Source of the DNA: Solen grandis
Lineage: Eukaryota > Mollusca > Bivalvia > Adapedonta > Solenidae
NCBI GenBank assembly: GCA_021229015.1
Contig: CM037777.1
Span: 59,223,342-59,287,341, forward strand
Direction: 5' to 3'
DNA: 64,000 nucleotides
Positions 47,362-58,474 of the stretch are shown piece after piece (the first letter of the stretch is position 1; each line of letters begins with the position of its first letter). The notes beneath the pieces were generated by a model, which saw only the letters and a list, made by a program, of their open reading frames with translations, ran no database searches and was not told the origin of the DNA. The translations under genes and the position numbers were made by a program.

Positions 47362-50078
47362 TTACAGTAAACGTGCCACTTCCATTCTCTTTTCCTCACC
47401 ATGCAAACGTACATCCCTCGGTACAGAGACCGACACAACTTCACCTTCTCCTTCATCAAGCTCAGGAATTTCATCTTGAAATTCCTCAGCTTCATGCAGG
47501 AGAATGATGTTGTGTAACACACAACAACTGGAAATAACAACAGGTATTTCCAACTCCAGCAGCATATCCAGGTACTTCAACCTCCGGAACTTGCATTTCA
47601 GCAGTCCAATGGCCCTCTCAACGTCAACACGTGTAGATGAGTGGCAGCTGTTGAACTTCTTCTCGACATCATCAAGGTGACCATTATCACGAAAGGGCAC
47701 CAGGAGGTTCCTAGACATAGGGTATGCTGAATCCCCTAAAAGGTGAGTCACCAGGAAGTATCTCCACCTTGTCGGACACCGGACTGTTCCTGTATACTCT
47801 GGCATCATGGACAGATCCTGGCCAGCCTGCATATATGTCCAGGAACCTCCGGTTGCTGTCACATATGACCTGCAGGACTGTACTGGAGCAGCCTTTCCTG
47901 TTGATGTACGCTGACCGATGCTCTGTCTTTGGGGCTGGGATCAAAATGTGGGTCCCGTCGATGGCCCCAACAACTCCGGGCATGCCGCAACGCTGTTTAA
48001 AGCCGTCTGCTAAGACCCCCATCTCCTGTCTCGTTTCAGGAAATCGGATGTTCTCTTTCATAATTCCTGCCAATGTTCGACACACTGACATAACGGTCAG
48101 ATGATGGGTACCTGAATGAAAAGCATAATCACATATCTGTCTGGGAGCATAAACACAACCAACCATTCATTCTTTTCTCAAGGAATGAATATCTGTAGAA
48201 CTGACATATTTCTGTTATTTAAAGTAAAACAGTATTAGTTGCCTAAAATAAATATTCATTATCCAACCATCATTAGCAAAGTTACTGAAATGTTTTCATA
48301 TTTAACAAGAAATAAAAGCAAAGCATTTTCAATTTGTTTTTTTGTATAGTTTGGCAAACCATACTTTCAAAATCAATATTAGTGTTAAAATTCAAATCAA
48401 CTTTGCCAAGTAACATATAATAAGATTACAAATTAAAGTGATGGTTGTGTAAAATGTTAAAATAGGATTTATTAAGACAAATATATCAATAAAATATGGC
48501 ATGTGAACAATAATCACTACCTATATATTTACAGTGCTGAATATAGAAATGTATATAATACAATAATACAGTTCTCTTAATACCTTTGCTTATGCCAAAT
48601 CTGTCTGCTACACTCCTGTAACTCTCCTGATTTCCTAGGATCCTACAGACAGGCTCATCTCCTTTCTCATCAGAGGAGCAACAGCTGCACTAAGTTGCTA
48701 AAAAGAGAAGAACACAATCACTTAATTACAACCAATAGCAAAATTATGAAGAAAAGAAAATGATTCTTTATTCCTCTTTAAAATATTCAAATATCTGCTT
48801 TACAAGAATGTCTAGCTGAAATCAGTTCAACCAAATTATATCTGGTTTAAAACACACACACACACACACACTGTGTTGACTTACATGTGATTTGAAAGAC
48901 CATACCTTTTGTCACCTTGTATTATATAGATAAATATATAGAGTAGTATTTTGGTGACAGGTAACAAAATGGAAATGTTGGTGTATCATGGGAAACCCTG
49001 TCTAATGTTCTATCTCAAGTGATTTCGTCAATAAGTCAATAAGTTATGGTGAGACTTCGCTTAGGTTGTTCATATCTTAAGTCAGTTACACATCAAAAAA
49101 TGCTTTATCAATTTTATGCAATATTAAAGTCTGTTTGACAAAAGCAAAGAGCATATTATCTTATTGTTCAGATTTGCATACATGTTGAGTGTTGAAGGTG
49201 ATGGTTAATATGGTATCCTATGTCCTTTTCATAGAAATGGGAATGGTGATACAATTACTAAATCTGAGCGGCCAAATTTGAGTTATCTATTCTATTTAAC
49301 TTTAATTTTCAACCTGATTCAACGCTTTCTAACTACTTTAATTTACCTCAAATGTAGACCTCCTCATGCGAAAATGGGCCTTGAAGTCCATGGAGGAGTA
49401 CAGGGGTACAATGCCTTCAACATAACCCTCTATTCTTGCAGATTCCTCTGTTTCTGTGGCTCTTCCAGATGCTGCAGCCACAAGACCTAGTAAAATAATA
49501 AAAAATAAAAAAAAACCATAGGACCATTGGGTCTGTAATCTATCGGAAGTTACAGTCCAAAAAACAAAACGTAAAGACCTCGGGCATAGAACGTGTGTGC
49601 TAATTCGATGACTGCGTATATATACTGAGCTATATTTACGCTTGAACAAAATAAAGATGGGGGGGTGGGGGTGGGAATGCCAATTTATGTCCGGTCTAGG
49701 TATCTCAAGTTTATCTCCACAAATAAAAGGTTTCTGATTTAATTTGGATCAAAAACAAAACGTCCGGCACTATATAATTATGGAAGTTCTTATGATATGA
49801 CAATGTGCCATATTAATGATATTTTACTGCCACTTTTCATGGGTACACTCGATGCTTCTCAATGCCCGCCATGTTTATTTTTAAAATTGTCGGTCGCTCA
49901 AAGAAAATAAATCAATAACATATATCTACAACTGTATTAAAAGATTTGAATAGCCTATTTTTTTGTACTAATTACCTGCTGCAAACAGAGCATTCTGCCT
50001 GCTGAATAATTGTAAAAGTCGCTCATCATCATCCATATCATCGAGCAAAATTGCTGTAATAACACTGTTGTCCACCAT
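47362..50078 (-). pseudogene. Harbinger (HARBI1-like, DDE_Tnp_4) transposase, 4 exons, frameshifted
   Basis: Exons on -: 50078-49976 (ATG), 49486-49347, 48697-48584 (or from 48689) and 48111-47362 (stop TAA). The order is an N-terminal acidic stretch, FRMRRSTFE, then NQESYRSVADRFGISK (helix-turn-helix), then the DDE core: D in GAIDGTHILIP, D in GSVHDARVYRNS, E in RVDVERAIGLLKCKF. ~370 codons, normal for the family. Exon 3 is one base short for the phase required by exon 4 unless the later acceptor is used, which would lose the QLSAAV helix. A clear frameshift in exon 4 near 47,740 separates PGDS from LLGDSAYPMS. Probably inactive, unless these are assembly errors. Confidence 0.88.
48847..48871. 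repeat. (AC)n microsatellite
   Basis: About eleven AC dinucleotides in a transposase intron. Confidence 0.9.
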
Positions 50079-50145
50079 CTTGAAAAAGTTTCTCGCGTGA
50101 CCGGTGCGTTCAATGAGCACCTCCTCGGCTAGCTTAGGTCACCGG

Positions 50146-50173
50146 GCGAACGTTCGCGTAACTGAACGCAAGG
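50146..50173. repeat. Harbinger right TIR
   Basis: Reverse complement of 34923-34950 with two mismatches. It lies ~70 bp upstream of the transposase ATG and so probably carries its promoter. Confidence 0.9.
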
Positions 50174-50454
50174 CAGATTTATAACAACAGGTGTGAGCGA
50201 TATGTTCACAACCACTTGTTCAAAAGATGCTCATTGATAGTCTGATAGGTCGTGTATAATTGGCTAAAATGCAATTTTCAATGTGCCAAAGGCAACAGGA
50301 ATATCCTATAATGCCCATGCTCCATTTAGCGTCTCTTACGAACGCTGACATTTCTCTCCGAAACCGAAGTGAAGCAGAGAAAATGTCGGCTTTCGTTGAT
50401 ACATGTTAAGTTACGTATAGGTTGTATGCGATACCATGGGCACTGTTTTTACAG

Positions 50455-50815
50455 TATTTCAGATAGGTTAATAACAAGTTTAAGCGTACCAAATGTTCCT
50501 TCCAGGGCACTATGAAGTGAAATCTGTTTTTCAGCAAATGGTAGGTATAACCTTAGAGTTCGAAGAGGACAAACTGTATCGATTTCTTGGTTGTTTGGTA
50601 GTTGACCTACCCCAATATTTGAGCATACATTTTTCTGTCTGCAAATAAAATAATCTTTTAGCAGAGGAAGAGCAGAGGCGTGTTTTTGCAGCTTGTAATG
50701 AGTTTCAATGACCTGCAGTTTGTGAAGGAGTACTGGGCTAGCAAAGTTAAATGCTATCCAACCATAGTCAATTTTTGATTTCATGAGACCTTTGTAAACT
50801 GATTGGAGTGCCCTT
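50455..50815 (-). pseudogene. LINE reverse-transcriptase thumb fragment
   Basis: The - frame reads ALQSVYKGLMKSKIDYGW.., the 'Y..L..SK.DYG' signature that follows the RT palm in jockey/I-type LINEs. Continuing text is weakly similar. Too divergent for a family call and distinct from the 12943-18451 LINE. Confidence 0.45.
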
Positions 50816-50828
50816 TTACTGCCTTTTA

Positions 50829-51138
50829 TACCTCACCTGAGCACAACGTGCGCAAGGTGAGCTTTTGTGATCGTCCGTCGTGCGTCGATAACAATTTGGC
50901 ATGTTACCACTCCAGAGTGTTGAAGTTGGGTCATATTTTGTCAAAAATAGGTCATGAGGTCAAATCTTAGAAAAAAAACTTGATAACACTCAATAGAGGC
51001 CACATGTTTGGCCAAATCTTCATGAAACTTGGTCGGAATGTGTTCCCATAACATCTTGGACAAGTTAGAAGTTGGGTCAGCATATGTTGCTCATTTAAAA
51101 TCAGCTGAGCGATTCAGGGCCATAATGGCCCTCTTGTT
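50829..51138 (+). repeat. Short hairpin-ended repeat
   Basis: TACCTCACCTGAGCACAACG..CAAGGTGAGC at the start; GAGCGATTCAGGGCC..ATGGCCCTCTTGTTT at the end. It sits head-to-tail with the next copy. Confidence 0.8.
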
Positions 51139-52107
51139 TAGCTCACCTGAGCACAACGTGCTCATTGTAAGGTTATGTGACCCCCTTTGGTCCGTGCGTG
51201 CGTCCGGCGTCAACAATTTCCTTTAAACGACATCTCCACCTAAACCACTCGGCCGAATTGGTTTTAAATTGCCAGTGATGTTCCTTACATGAAGGTCCAC
51301 CAAAGTTGTTCAAATGATTCCGGTCTGTTGCATGTCTGGGTCACAGGAGCTAAAAACAGCTTTTTAAAGTAAGCTAAAAACAGCTTTTAAAGTATTTTTT
51401 TTAATCATCTTCTCCGAAACCGCAGGGCCTAGAGCTTAGATATTTGGTGTGTGGCATTGTATTCTGGACCTCTAAAAAGGTTGTTCAAGTCAAAATTGGC
51501 CCCGCCCCAGGGGTCACTTGATTTTATATAGACCTATATTTGAAAAACTAGAAAAATCTTCTAGTCAGAAACCACATTGTTTCTTTTTAGATCACCTGAG
51601 CACGTGCTCATGGTGAGCTATTGTGATCGCCTTTAGTCCGTCGTCCGTCCGGCGTCAACAATTTCCTTTAAAGAACATTTCCTAAACCACTGAATGGATT
51701 TTGACCAAACCTCACAAGAACCATCCTTATGATGCCTTCTATCAAAGTTCAAATTATTTCGATTGGTTTAAAAAGTAGGTCACAGGAGCTAAAAAATTCT
51801 GAAAAGGCCTAGAGCTTAGATATTTGATGTGTAGCATTGTCTCGTGGACCTCTATCAAGATTGTATAAATCATGGCCCTGGGATCAAAACTGGCCCCACC
51901 CCATGGGTCACTTGATTTTATATTGACTTGTTACAGCTATGACCTGCAAAGTTTGGATGGCAGATACAGTTTTGTGTGTTGAATTTAGATGGTCTTGCTG
52001 TACTTCTGCATAGATTGTGTATTCAGTATGACTCGTAATACAATGATTGGCGTTGAGGGCAATATTTCTCGGGTGAGTGTTTCATGGCCATTAAGACCCG
52101 TTTGTTT
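51139..52107 (+). repeat. Two overlapping hairpin-ended repeats
   Basis: One copy starts at 51139 (TAGCTCACCTGAGCACAACG), a second at 51598 (TAGATCACCTGAGCACGTGC). A single 3' end is seen (TGGCCATTAAGACCCGTTTG, ~52085-52104), so the first copy lost its end or was invaded. Confidence 0.7.
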
Positions 52108-52156
52108 TTAGCTCAGGTGAGCTATTGTGATCACCCTGTGTCCGTCGTCGTATGGC
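52108..52156 (+). repeat. 5' stub of the hairpin-ended family
   Basis: TAGCTCAGGTGAGCTATTGT then a GTCC/GTCG-rich segment, cut off by the LINE fragment at 52157. Confidence 0.6.
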
Positions 52157-52320
52157 GTCGAGAAGAGCAATCTGTATGTATTCCTTGTCAAGAACTGTAT
52201 TTTAGTCGACTGTATTCATTAAATCTGATTAGAACTAATTATTTCAGTGTGACATCTAAACCTTTTTAATACTGTTTCTGTTGATACCTTGATCGCTTTT
52301 ATTAAAGACGTTGGTATATT
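52157..52320 (+). pseudogene. I/Nimb-like LINE fragment
   Basis: It encodes RREEQSVCIPCQE.. and ends at KDVGIF, matching the C-terminal zinc motif and end of ORF2 of the 12943-18451 LINE. It lacks the 3' tail and joins directly onto capsid-gene sequence. Confidence 0.8.
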
Positions 52321-52321
52321 C

Positions 52322-52664
52322 AACATCAACTTGGTCGAAGAGTGCATGAGCATGAGCTATTCCGTATTCCGTATCTTGTAAAGGGTCACCGTTAGCATGT
52401 AATAGTTTACCCATAAAACTCTTTTTCGTATCGATAAATTGCATTACCTTTAATGCTCATAAAACTATTTTTTGTATCGATGAATTGCATTCCATTTTGT
52501 CCGCGCACTGAAAACTGAATCGGTGAAGAATCATTTATCTGGCTACCAGCTTGAATTTTATGATGGTTAACTTTTTCGACAGCAGTTTGTGTAGCGTTTA
52601 AGTCAAATAATGACAATTCACTAGGAAGCGCTTCAGTAAAGAAATCCGGATTAAATGCTGCCAT
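52322..52664 (-). pseudogene. Maverick/Polinton jelly-roll capsid (F54H12.2-like) fragment
   Basis: The - frame starts MAAFNPDFFTEALPSELSLF and contains the family pattern 'QT..E.......I....PI.F...G....FID', followed (after a frameshift) by LHANGDPL..AHALFDQVDVEY. This matches the N-terminus of the F54H12.2-like proteins, penton-like virion proteins of Polintons/adintoviruses. A ~50-bp segment (FIDTK.SFM) is duplicated and the reading frame is broken. Only ~110 residues remain. Confidence 0.6.
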
Positions 52665-52665
52665 C

Positions 52666-52854
52666 TCACAAGAATATAATAGTTTGACGATTTGCTTTTA
52701 ACTTATTTTTTTTTGTCGACTTCCTTTTTTTTGACGCATTTTTACCTTTCCAGTCCGCTGACTGTTTCCTTTTTATTTGTTTTTGCTTTCTCGCCCTCCG
52801 TTTTATAGATGTTTTTTCTTTCACTCTCGCCATTTCGTTCTCAACCTGTTCCAA
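52666..52854 (-). pseudogene. Lysine-rich small ORF beside the capsid fragment
   Basis: 62 codons, highly basic (runs of K/R). It may be a remnant of a Polinton core-like basic protein or just A-rich sequence. No recognised domain. Confidence 0.2.
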
Positions 52855-53030
52855 CAGTTTGTTGACCTCGAGATATTAAGTTGATATGTCTATTCAACGC
52901 TGTTTTTTAAGCTATCTTTCCTTTTTTCGATTGGGATTATATGTAAATCTGGTATATCCACCGATTGCGATTCTCGTCTTTCATCGTTTTTTTTTCTCGT
53001 GATGTTATCCTCGAAATATTTAAGCCATTT

Positions 53031-53470
53031 TTAGCTCGACTATTTGAAGGAATAAGAGCTATTGTAGTCGCCCTGGCGTCGGCTTTGCAGCTTTTGGTTA
53101 AAGTTTTCATGCAAGTTACTATCAACCTTATATCTCACTAACCATTTATTGTATTGACTTGAAAGTTTATAAATATGTTCAGGGGCATCAGACAACCAAG
53201 GTAGATAACTCTTGACTGAATTTAATATGAATTTTGGCCCCTTTTTAACTTAGAAATTTTGGTCAAAGTTTTGCGTGCAAACTTCTATCTAGTTTGTATC
53301 TCAATAACTATTCATGGTATTGACTTGAAAGTTTATGAACATGTTCAGGGGCATCAGACAACCAAGGTGATTAACTCTTGACTAAATTAACTTAGAAATT
53401 TTAGTTAAAGTTTTGCATGCAATAGCTCTTGTTGGTGATTCGGAATATACAGATTCTTACAATCTATTTT
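53031..53470 (+). repeat. Third repeat family (TTTTAGCTCGACTA), two ~180-bp units
   Basis: TTTTAGCTCGACTATTTGAA..AGAGCTATTGTAGTCGCC starts the element. 'ttgaaagtttat..atgttcaggggcatcagacaaccaagg' occurs twice (about 53158, 53324). A truncated second copy is at 55112-55217. Confidence 0.75.
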
Positions 53471-53898
53471 TAATGGAAACAATCGGGAATACTACACTTA
53501 TGTAAAATGCAGCACTAAGGTTATACACATTCACACTTTTTCAGTTTTTAATTGAAATTCGATATCGTTTGTATCACTTTTTACAACAGGTTGGTAAAAA
53601 CACATACATGTAATTAAATATATTATTTTTATTCCTTTCAACAATCGCACGTCTGGGTAATTGCACTTTATCATTATCAACTACTTTCTCCACAAATGTC
53701 CGTGTATATTTATAGCTTTTCGACTGCAGCATCGTTTTCATTCAAAGTAATTTCAGTCAAAGCCACTTTCCATTTTCCGACAAATTATATCGTTCTGTTT
53801 AGTTTACATTTGAAATGATAAGGCCTATTATTAAGGAAATAGCGATTGTTCCCATCGTTGTTTACAATAATGTAAAATGACATTTTACGATTTTAATA

Positions 53899-54036
53899 AA
53901 TCTTCTATCATGTCTTCGCGTACATACGAATTGAACTTATTTGGCCAACCATCAAATTTTACTAGATAATCTTCTATCATGTCTTCGCGTACATACGAAT
54001 TGAACTTATTTGGCCAACCATCAAATTTTACTAAAT
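53899..54036 (-). repeat. 69-bp in-frame tandem duplication in the integrase tail
   Basis: Two near-identical 69-bp units (23 codons) repeating the chromo-like FDGWPNKFNSYVREDMIED segment. Confidence 0.9.
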
Positions 54037-54073
54037 ATTCAGTTTTATTTTTCCACGTCGTCCAAACTGGAAT

Positions 54074-54327
54074 ATGAAGCCGCCGTGGCCGAGCGGTTAC
54101 AGTTGTGAACTACACATCTCTCAGCCCCTCACCGCTGTGTGTCCGAATACCGGTAGGGACTTCGGATTTTTCATGTGAGGAAGCCTTCCAGCTTGCTTGC
54201 GGTAGGTCGGTGGTTTTACCAGAGTAACTCTGTGTAATCGGGGTCTTCCTCCACCTGTAATTAGCTGGACGTCGCTATATGATTGAAATACTATCGCAGC
54301 GACGGTAAACCCCATAACAACAACAAC
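54074..54327 (+). mobile_element. tRNA-derived SINE with (AAC)n tail and 10-bp target duplication
   Basis: Head with Pol III A box (GTGGCCGAGCGGTTA, Leu/Ser-type) and a B-box-like GTGTCCGAATACC, ~250-bp body, tail ATAACAACAACAAC. Flanked by the perfect direct repeat AAACTGGAAT at 54064-54073 and 54328-54337. It is inserted in the Polinton integrase. Confidence 0.92.
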
Positions 54328-55111
54328 AAACTGGAATGCGGAGTGGCGTTGTAACTATCCACAAGTGGTTGTAAGTTGTTAAAGATACTGGTAAATCCTG
54401 TTTCTTCTGAAACATTTTATTTCTCATGGTGCGAATCACTCGCTCTGCAATAGATACTTTTATATCTTCAATTTGAGTAGTGAATTATTTAATGTTTTTC
54501 ACTACACACGATCTGTGGTTTTCTTCCACTTCTGGTCAATACAGATTCGAAGGCACGTTGTACACTCCTCGCCGTTTTATTTTCCATAGGATCTGCGAAT
54601 AGATAACGAGAAAATAAATCAGTTACTATCAATATAAACGTGATTAATATTAGAGTTCCATTTCATTAAATTTCCATCGGATGATAAGTCTATTCCCCAT
54701 TGTATATCTACACCAGATGTAATAACGGGTATTCTCGCAAACTTTCGTTTAACGTCCCGTTGTAGAAAAAATTCCTCCCTATTATTCAACCAACGACGAA
54801 TTTCGCGATTTCCTATTTTATATTTTGCGTCTTTTTTCACTATCTGGTACAATTTATCAGGACAAGAGAAAGAAGCGGGGTAAGAAGGGTCAAAATAGAT
54901 GTTTTGTAGATATTTATTTACTGGCATCCTTCAACAAACGCCGAGCTAATGTATAATACCTCTTCAAATCCCACAATTCGCAAAATAAATGTTTTGATAT
55001 AGACACGGATCTCGTTCCCTTCCGAATGGTAACCACTAATTCACCGAACGAGTTTTTATAGACCGACACGTGACAGCTATTTTCAAAACATAAAGTTACT
55101 TTCCTCTCATC

Positions 55112-55217
55112 TTTTTAGCTCGACTAATCGAAGAATATGAGAGCTATTGTAGTGGCCCTTGCGTCGGCGTTGCCGTTGCAGCTCTTGGTTAAAGTTTTGC
55201 ATGCAAGTTACTATCAA
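55112..55217 (+). repeat. Truncated TTTTAGCTCGACTA repeat
   Basis: Same start as 53031 (TTTTAGCTCGACTAATCGAA). Cut by the LINE insertion at ~55218. Confidence 0.7.
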
Positions 55218-56272
55218 CCTTATATCTCAATAAAAGGTATAGAAAATGATCAAAAAGATAACAGGCAAAACAAATCAAATTCCTGTGTTACTCATTTAAA
55301 TGACCCAAATAATGAAAATGTCTCTGATAAAAAAAGTATTTCTAATTTATTAGCGGAATGTTTTTCTAAAATCTCGTCTTCTAAGAATTACTCTAAGGAA
55401 TTTCAGAAACACATAAAGGAATCGGAAAAGCAAAATTTAATTTTACTTTATCTAATGATGAAGCTTATAATAAACCGTTCTCTTTGAACTTCAGGACGCC
55501 TTAAAAAATCTCATGACACCGCTGCAGGCCCTGATGACATTTCCTATCAATTACTTCGAAATCTTCCACACTCTTCATTGGACACTCTGTTAAAATATTT
55601 AATAATATCTGGTCTTCAGGTATAGTTCCTCCTTCATGGAAGGAGGCATTTATTATCCCTGTTCCAAAACCTGGAAAGGATAATACTAACCCCCACTTAT
55701 TATAGACCTATTGTAAATTCAAAATGGCAAGCTAGTTGGGATAACACTCAATTTAATAAATTACATTCTATAAACAATATTCTATTTAACCATCCTTAGG
55801 TTTTTGGTAACCATCTTCCCGCGCTTTTGTGTAGGGGAGAATGTGTTATTAATCATTGTCGCATAGAACATACTCGTTTGACTCACTCCTATCTTTTAAA
55901 TCGAGAAGAACAACATGTATGTATCCCTTGCCTGGAACCATATACTATCAAACTTATTTTAGTTGACTGTATTGATTTAAATCTTAGAACTAATTATTTT
56001 AATGTGGCATCTATGTTAGACTTTTTTAATACTGTGTCCATTGACACCTTGATCGCTTTTATTAAAGACGTTGGCGCTTTTATTAAAGACGTTGGTATAT
56101 ATAACAAGATTTGATTTTACATATGATATATTAAACGTGTTTACTCTCCTGCTGTGCGGGATTTACTTGTGTATAGTTTTGTGACTTATCGTAATTTTAA
56201 ACGTTTTTAGACACCGTATGACGTCTTTCGACTGTTGGGGTGTCTCTAATTCAATATTCTATTCTATTCTTG
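55218..56272 (+). mobile_element. 5'-truncated, internally deleted I/Nimb-like LINE
   Basis: It begins within the EN-RT linker (KSNSCVTHLNDPNNENVSDK), continues to GKDNTNP.., then jumps ~1.7 kb to the RNase H end (GECVINHCRIEHTRLTHSY, CIPCLEPYTIKLILVDC) and the tail AATATTCTATTCTATTC. A 21-bp tandem duplication (TTTTATTAAAGACGTTGG) lies near 56,060-56,095. Useful because its linker lacks the TAG seen in the full-length copy. Confidence 0.88.
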
Positions 56273-56319
56273 ATGAAAAATTAAAGCTTTAAGTTAATAT
56301 ATTGATTAGGAGTATCATG

Positions 56320-57130
56320 CAAAACACCAGCTTGTATAGCTCAATTGATAGAGCATTGTTTTTCACTAATCAGATTGCTTAAACTGATGGACTGATCAAT
56401 CTTCAGTTGTCACCCATTTCTGAGAAATCATGTGGTAAATAGTCAGCCAAATGTGGAGAATTTCTGGTTACATGATTATCAATACAGGAACACTGGTTAG
56501 GAGGGCTGATTGCCAATTTGGTTGTGAAACCAACTTTAAACACAGAACAACCATGAAATATTACACCGCCATTTCACAATGTTAAATTTCACACTGAATA
56601 AAGGGTTTCAAAGAAGTATGTATGTTTTTGTATTACAACACAATGTTTCATCAGGGCAGCAATAGTGAAGGGAAAAATCGCAAGACTTTCAATCTTGAGG
56701 CTGTGGGTTCGAGTCCTGCCAGTGCTGGGATTCTTGTGTAGTTCTTCACCTTCCACGTCTTTGGCACAAGTACTGATTAGTGCACAGGCAAATGGCATCA
56801 AGTTTGATTGATAAGTTTTGAGAACTAATTTCACAAATCAGTTTAAGAAAAAGAAGAAGTTAAAATTAAGAAAGAATAGCCAATTGTTTTCATTACAAGC
56901 TTTGCATCCCCTTTATACATGGCAATTATGTTGGTTTAGTCTATCTGCATAGCTTAGTTGGTAGATCATCTGTCAGCAAATCGCTTATATGCTGAGGCTT
57001 CATGAACAAGAAATGTGATGGTTTGAACTCAAACATTGCATTTCATGTTCATTCATCTTCCACCACTAAAAAATATCATGTTGGAATACAATCACTGGCT
57101 TGTAGATAGTTTCGTAACAGAACTAGTTTG
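56320..57130. repeat. Cluster of tRNA-like SINE remnants
   Basis: A-box-like TATAGCTCAATTGATAGAGC (56336), B-box-like GTGGGTTCGAGTCCTGCC (56703) and ATAGCTTAGTTGGTAGATC (56950) suggest two or three decayed tRNA-headed SINEs. None folds into a full tRNA. Confidence 0.45.
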
Positions 57131-58200
57131 GTTCCACAAACACCAGTTAGGGTGCTGACTACTTGTAAGTAAACAATAGGATTTGAAAACCGGTATAAAA
57201 TCCAGACAATCAATCAGTTGGAATATCGCAATATATGATGTTTTTATGCTGCTTTTTTTTTTTTTTTTTTCAGAAAAAAGGTAAAGAAAAACCAGAAGCA
57301 TACAATAGTAAGACTATTACAAGACCAAATCAGACTGCTGAAATAGCTTTTTAAAATTAATGTAGATTTGCGTGAAGAACTGAGGCGTGAGGATTGCAAA
57401 AAAGTTAACATCAAAATACCCGGAGCTGAAAGACTTAACATGGACCAAAAAAAAAAAAAAAAACACTGTCCATAATTGGATAAACCTGGAAAAGAAGAAG
57501 CTGAAAAGCATGAAACATGTGTTGATTCACCCAATGTGTTTGTGATCCCTGCTGATGTTATTTAGATGTGATTGTGATGGAAGTTTAATCCTCGTTTGGT
57601 CATTTGCAAGAAACTACTACGCCGTGCGATTGACTTTTCCAATAATTTTACATCGATAAAACTGCGGTCGCTTTTCCGCTTAATGTAGAAAACAAAAGGC
57701 ATTGTGTATGCCAATGTATGCCAATCAGAACGTAGCTCCGCCCCTTGGCTTTACCTAGTTTTTGATTTTTGCTCAGTTCAGTTAACTTTCGTTGTGGAAG
57801 TGTCGGCGGAGACGGACTTAAAAAAAAAATCCCTTTAAAGGGTGTCAGCGGTGCGTTTTAGAAAGATTTCAAAATTAAATTCAAGGATTTTATATAATTC
57901 CTACATGAAGAAGTACCGCAAATAAAATGGCTAGATGTCGTTAAAAAGCCACACGTTCGTAGACCATGATGACAAGGACAATTATCACGATCCGTTTGAC
58001 AGTAACTACGCCACACTGCTCAAGAGACAAATTATTCTTGCTAAAACACCCCGAGTTTAAGTGCCACCTATTTCGTTTGAAACTACATAGTTGTCTCTTA
58101 TTTCCTCGCAAGATTACACGTGACATAAATATACCAGCAGTCAATATTCATAATTCCGCGAGTTAACACTGCAATGTGTCAACACCGGTCGGAATATCAC
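57130..58200. other. Non-coding DNA with poly-T/poly-A tracts
   Basis: T run at ~57251-57270 and A run at ~57447-57463. No gene recognised. Confidence 0.4.
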
Positions 58201-58300
58201 NNNNNNNNNNNNNNNNNNNNNNNNNNNNNNNNNNNNNNNNNNNNNNNNNNNNNNNNNNNNNNNNNNNNNNNNNNNNNNNNNNNNNNNNNNNNNNNNNNNN
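58201..58300. other. Assembly gap (100 N)
   Basis: Exactly 100 N. Confidence 0.99.
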
Positions 58301-58474
58301 TACTTTTTATTTCCATATTTCCTTAATCCTATATGCAGTCGAATATCGAGTATCGGTAAACTATCAAATGTAGCATTTTCAAAAATTATTTCGATAAGAT
58401 CGTGCCATGTTTGTACATCTACGGGTAGTGCATTATTAAACATAGCGGCCAAAATGCATGAAAGATAAAATATT

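Larger units (their letters stand above)
34923..50173. mobile_element. Complete 15.25-kb PIF/Harbinger DNA transposon
   Basis: The left terminus (34923-34950) and right terminus (50146-50173) are inverted repeats matching at 26 of 28 positions around GCGTTCAGTTACGCGAACGT. CAG lies directly outside both ends (34920-34922, 50174-50176), the 3-bp target duplication expected of this superfamily (TWA or CWG). Inside are the two diagnostic genes, each starting within ~140 bp of a terminus and converging: the Myb/SANT-like gene on + and the HARBI1-like DDE_Tnp_4 transposase on -. Its unusual size comes from long introns, a nested MULE and a nested ~1-kb repeat. Confidence 0.92.
53890..54990 (-). pseudogene. 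Maverick/Polinton retroviral-type integrase, broken
   Basis: Reading - from about 54,970: KRYYTLARRLLKDAS, then after a frameshift YLQNIYFDPSYPASF, IRRWLNNREEF, the catalytic start GVDIQWGIDL (54,720-54,690), a frameshift near 54,625, LFSRYLFADPMENK, and after further gaps SIAERVIRTMRNKM. It ends in a chromodomain-like EYLVKFDGWPNKFNSYV. The order (HHCC-like N-terminus, rve core, chromo-like tail) is that of Polinton integrases. Several frameshifts, a SINE at 54074-54327 and a 69-bp duplication of the chromo-like end break it. Confidence 0.75.

Noticed and set aside
49338..49649. Single 103-aa ORF on - with a hydrophobic stretch
   Set aside because: Its C-terminal half is transposase exon 2; the hydrophobic part is translated intron.
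57244..57534. Phe/Ser-rich ORFs on -
   Set aside because: Driven by poly-A/T tracts; no domain or conserved motif.
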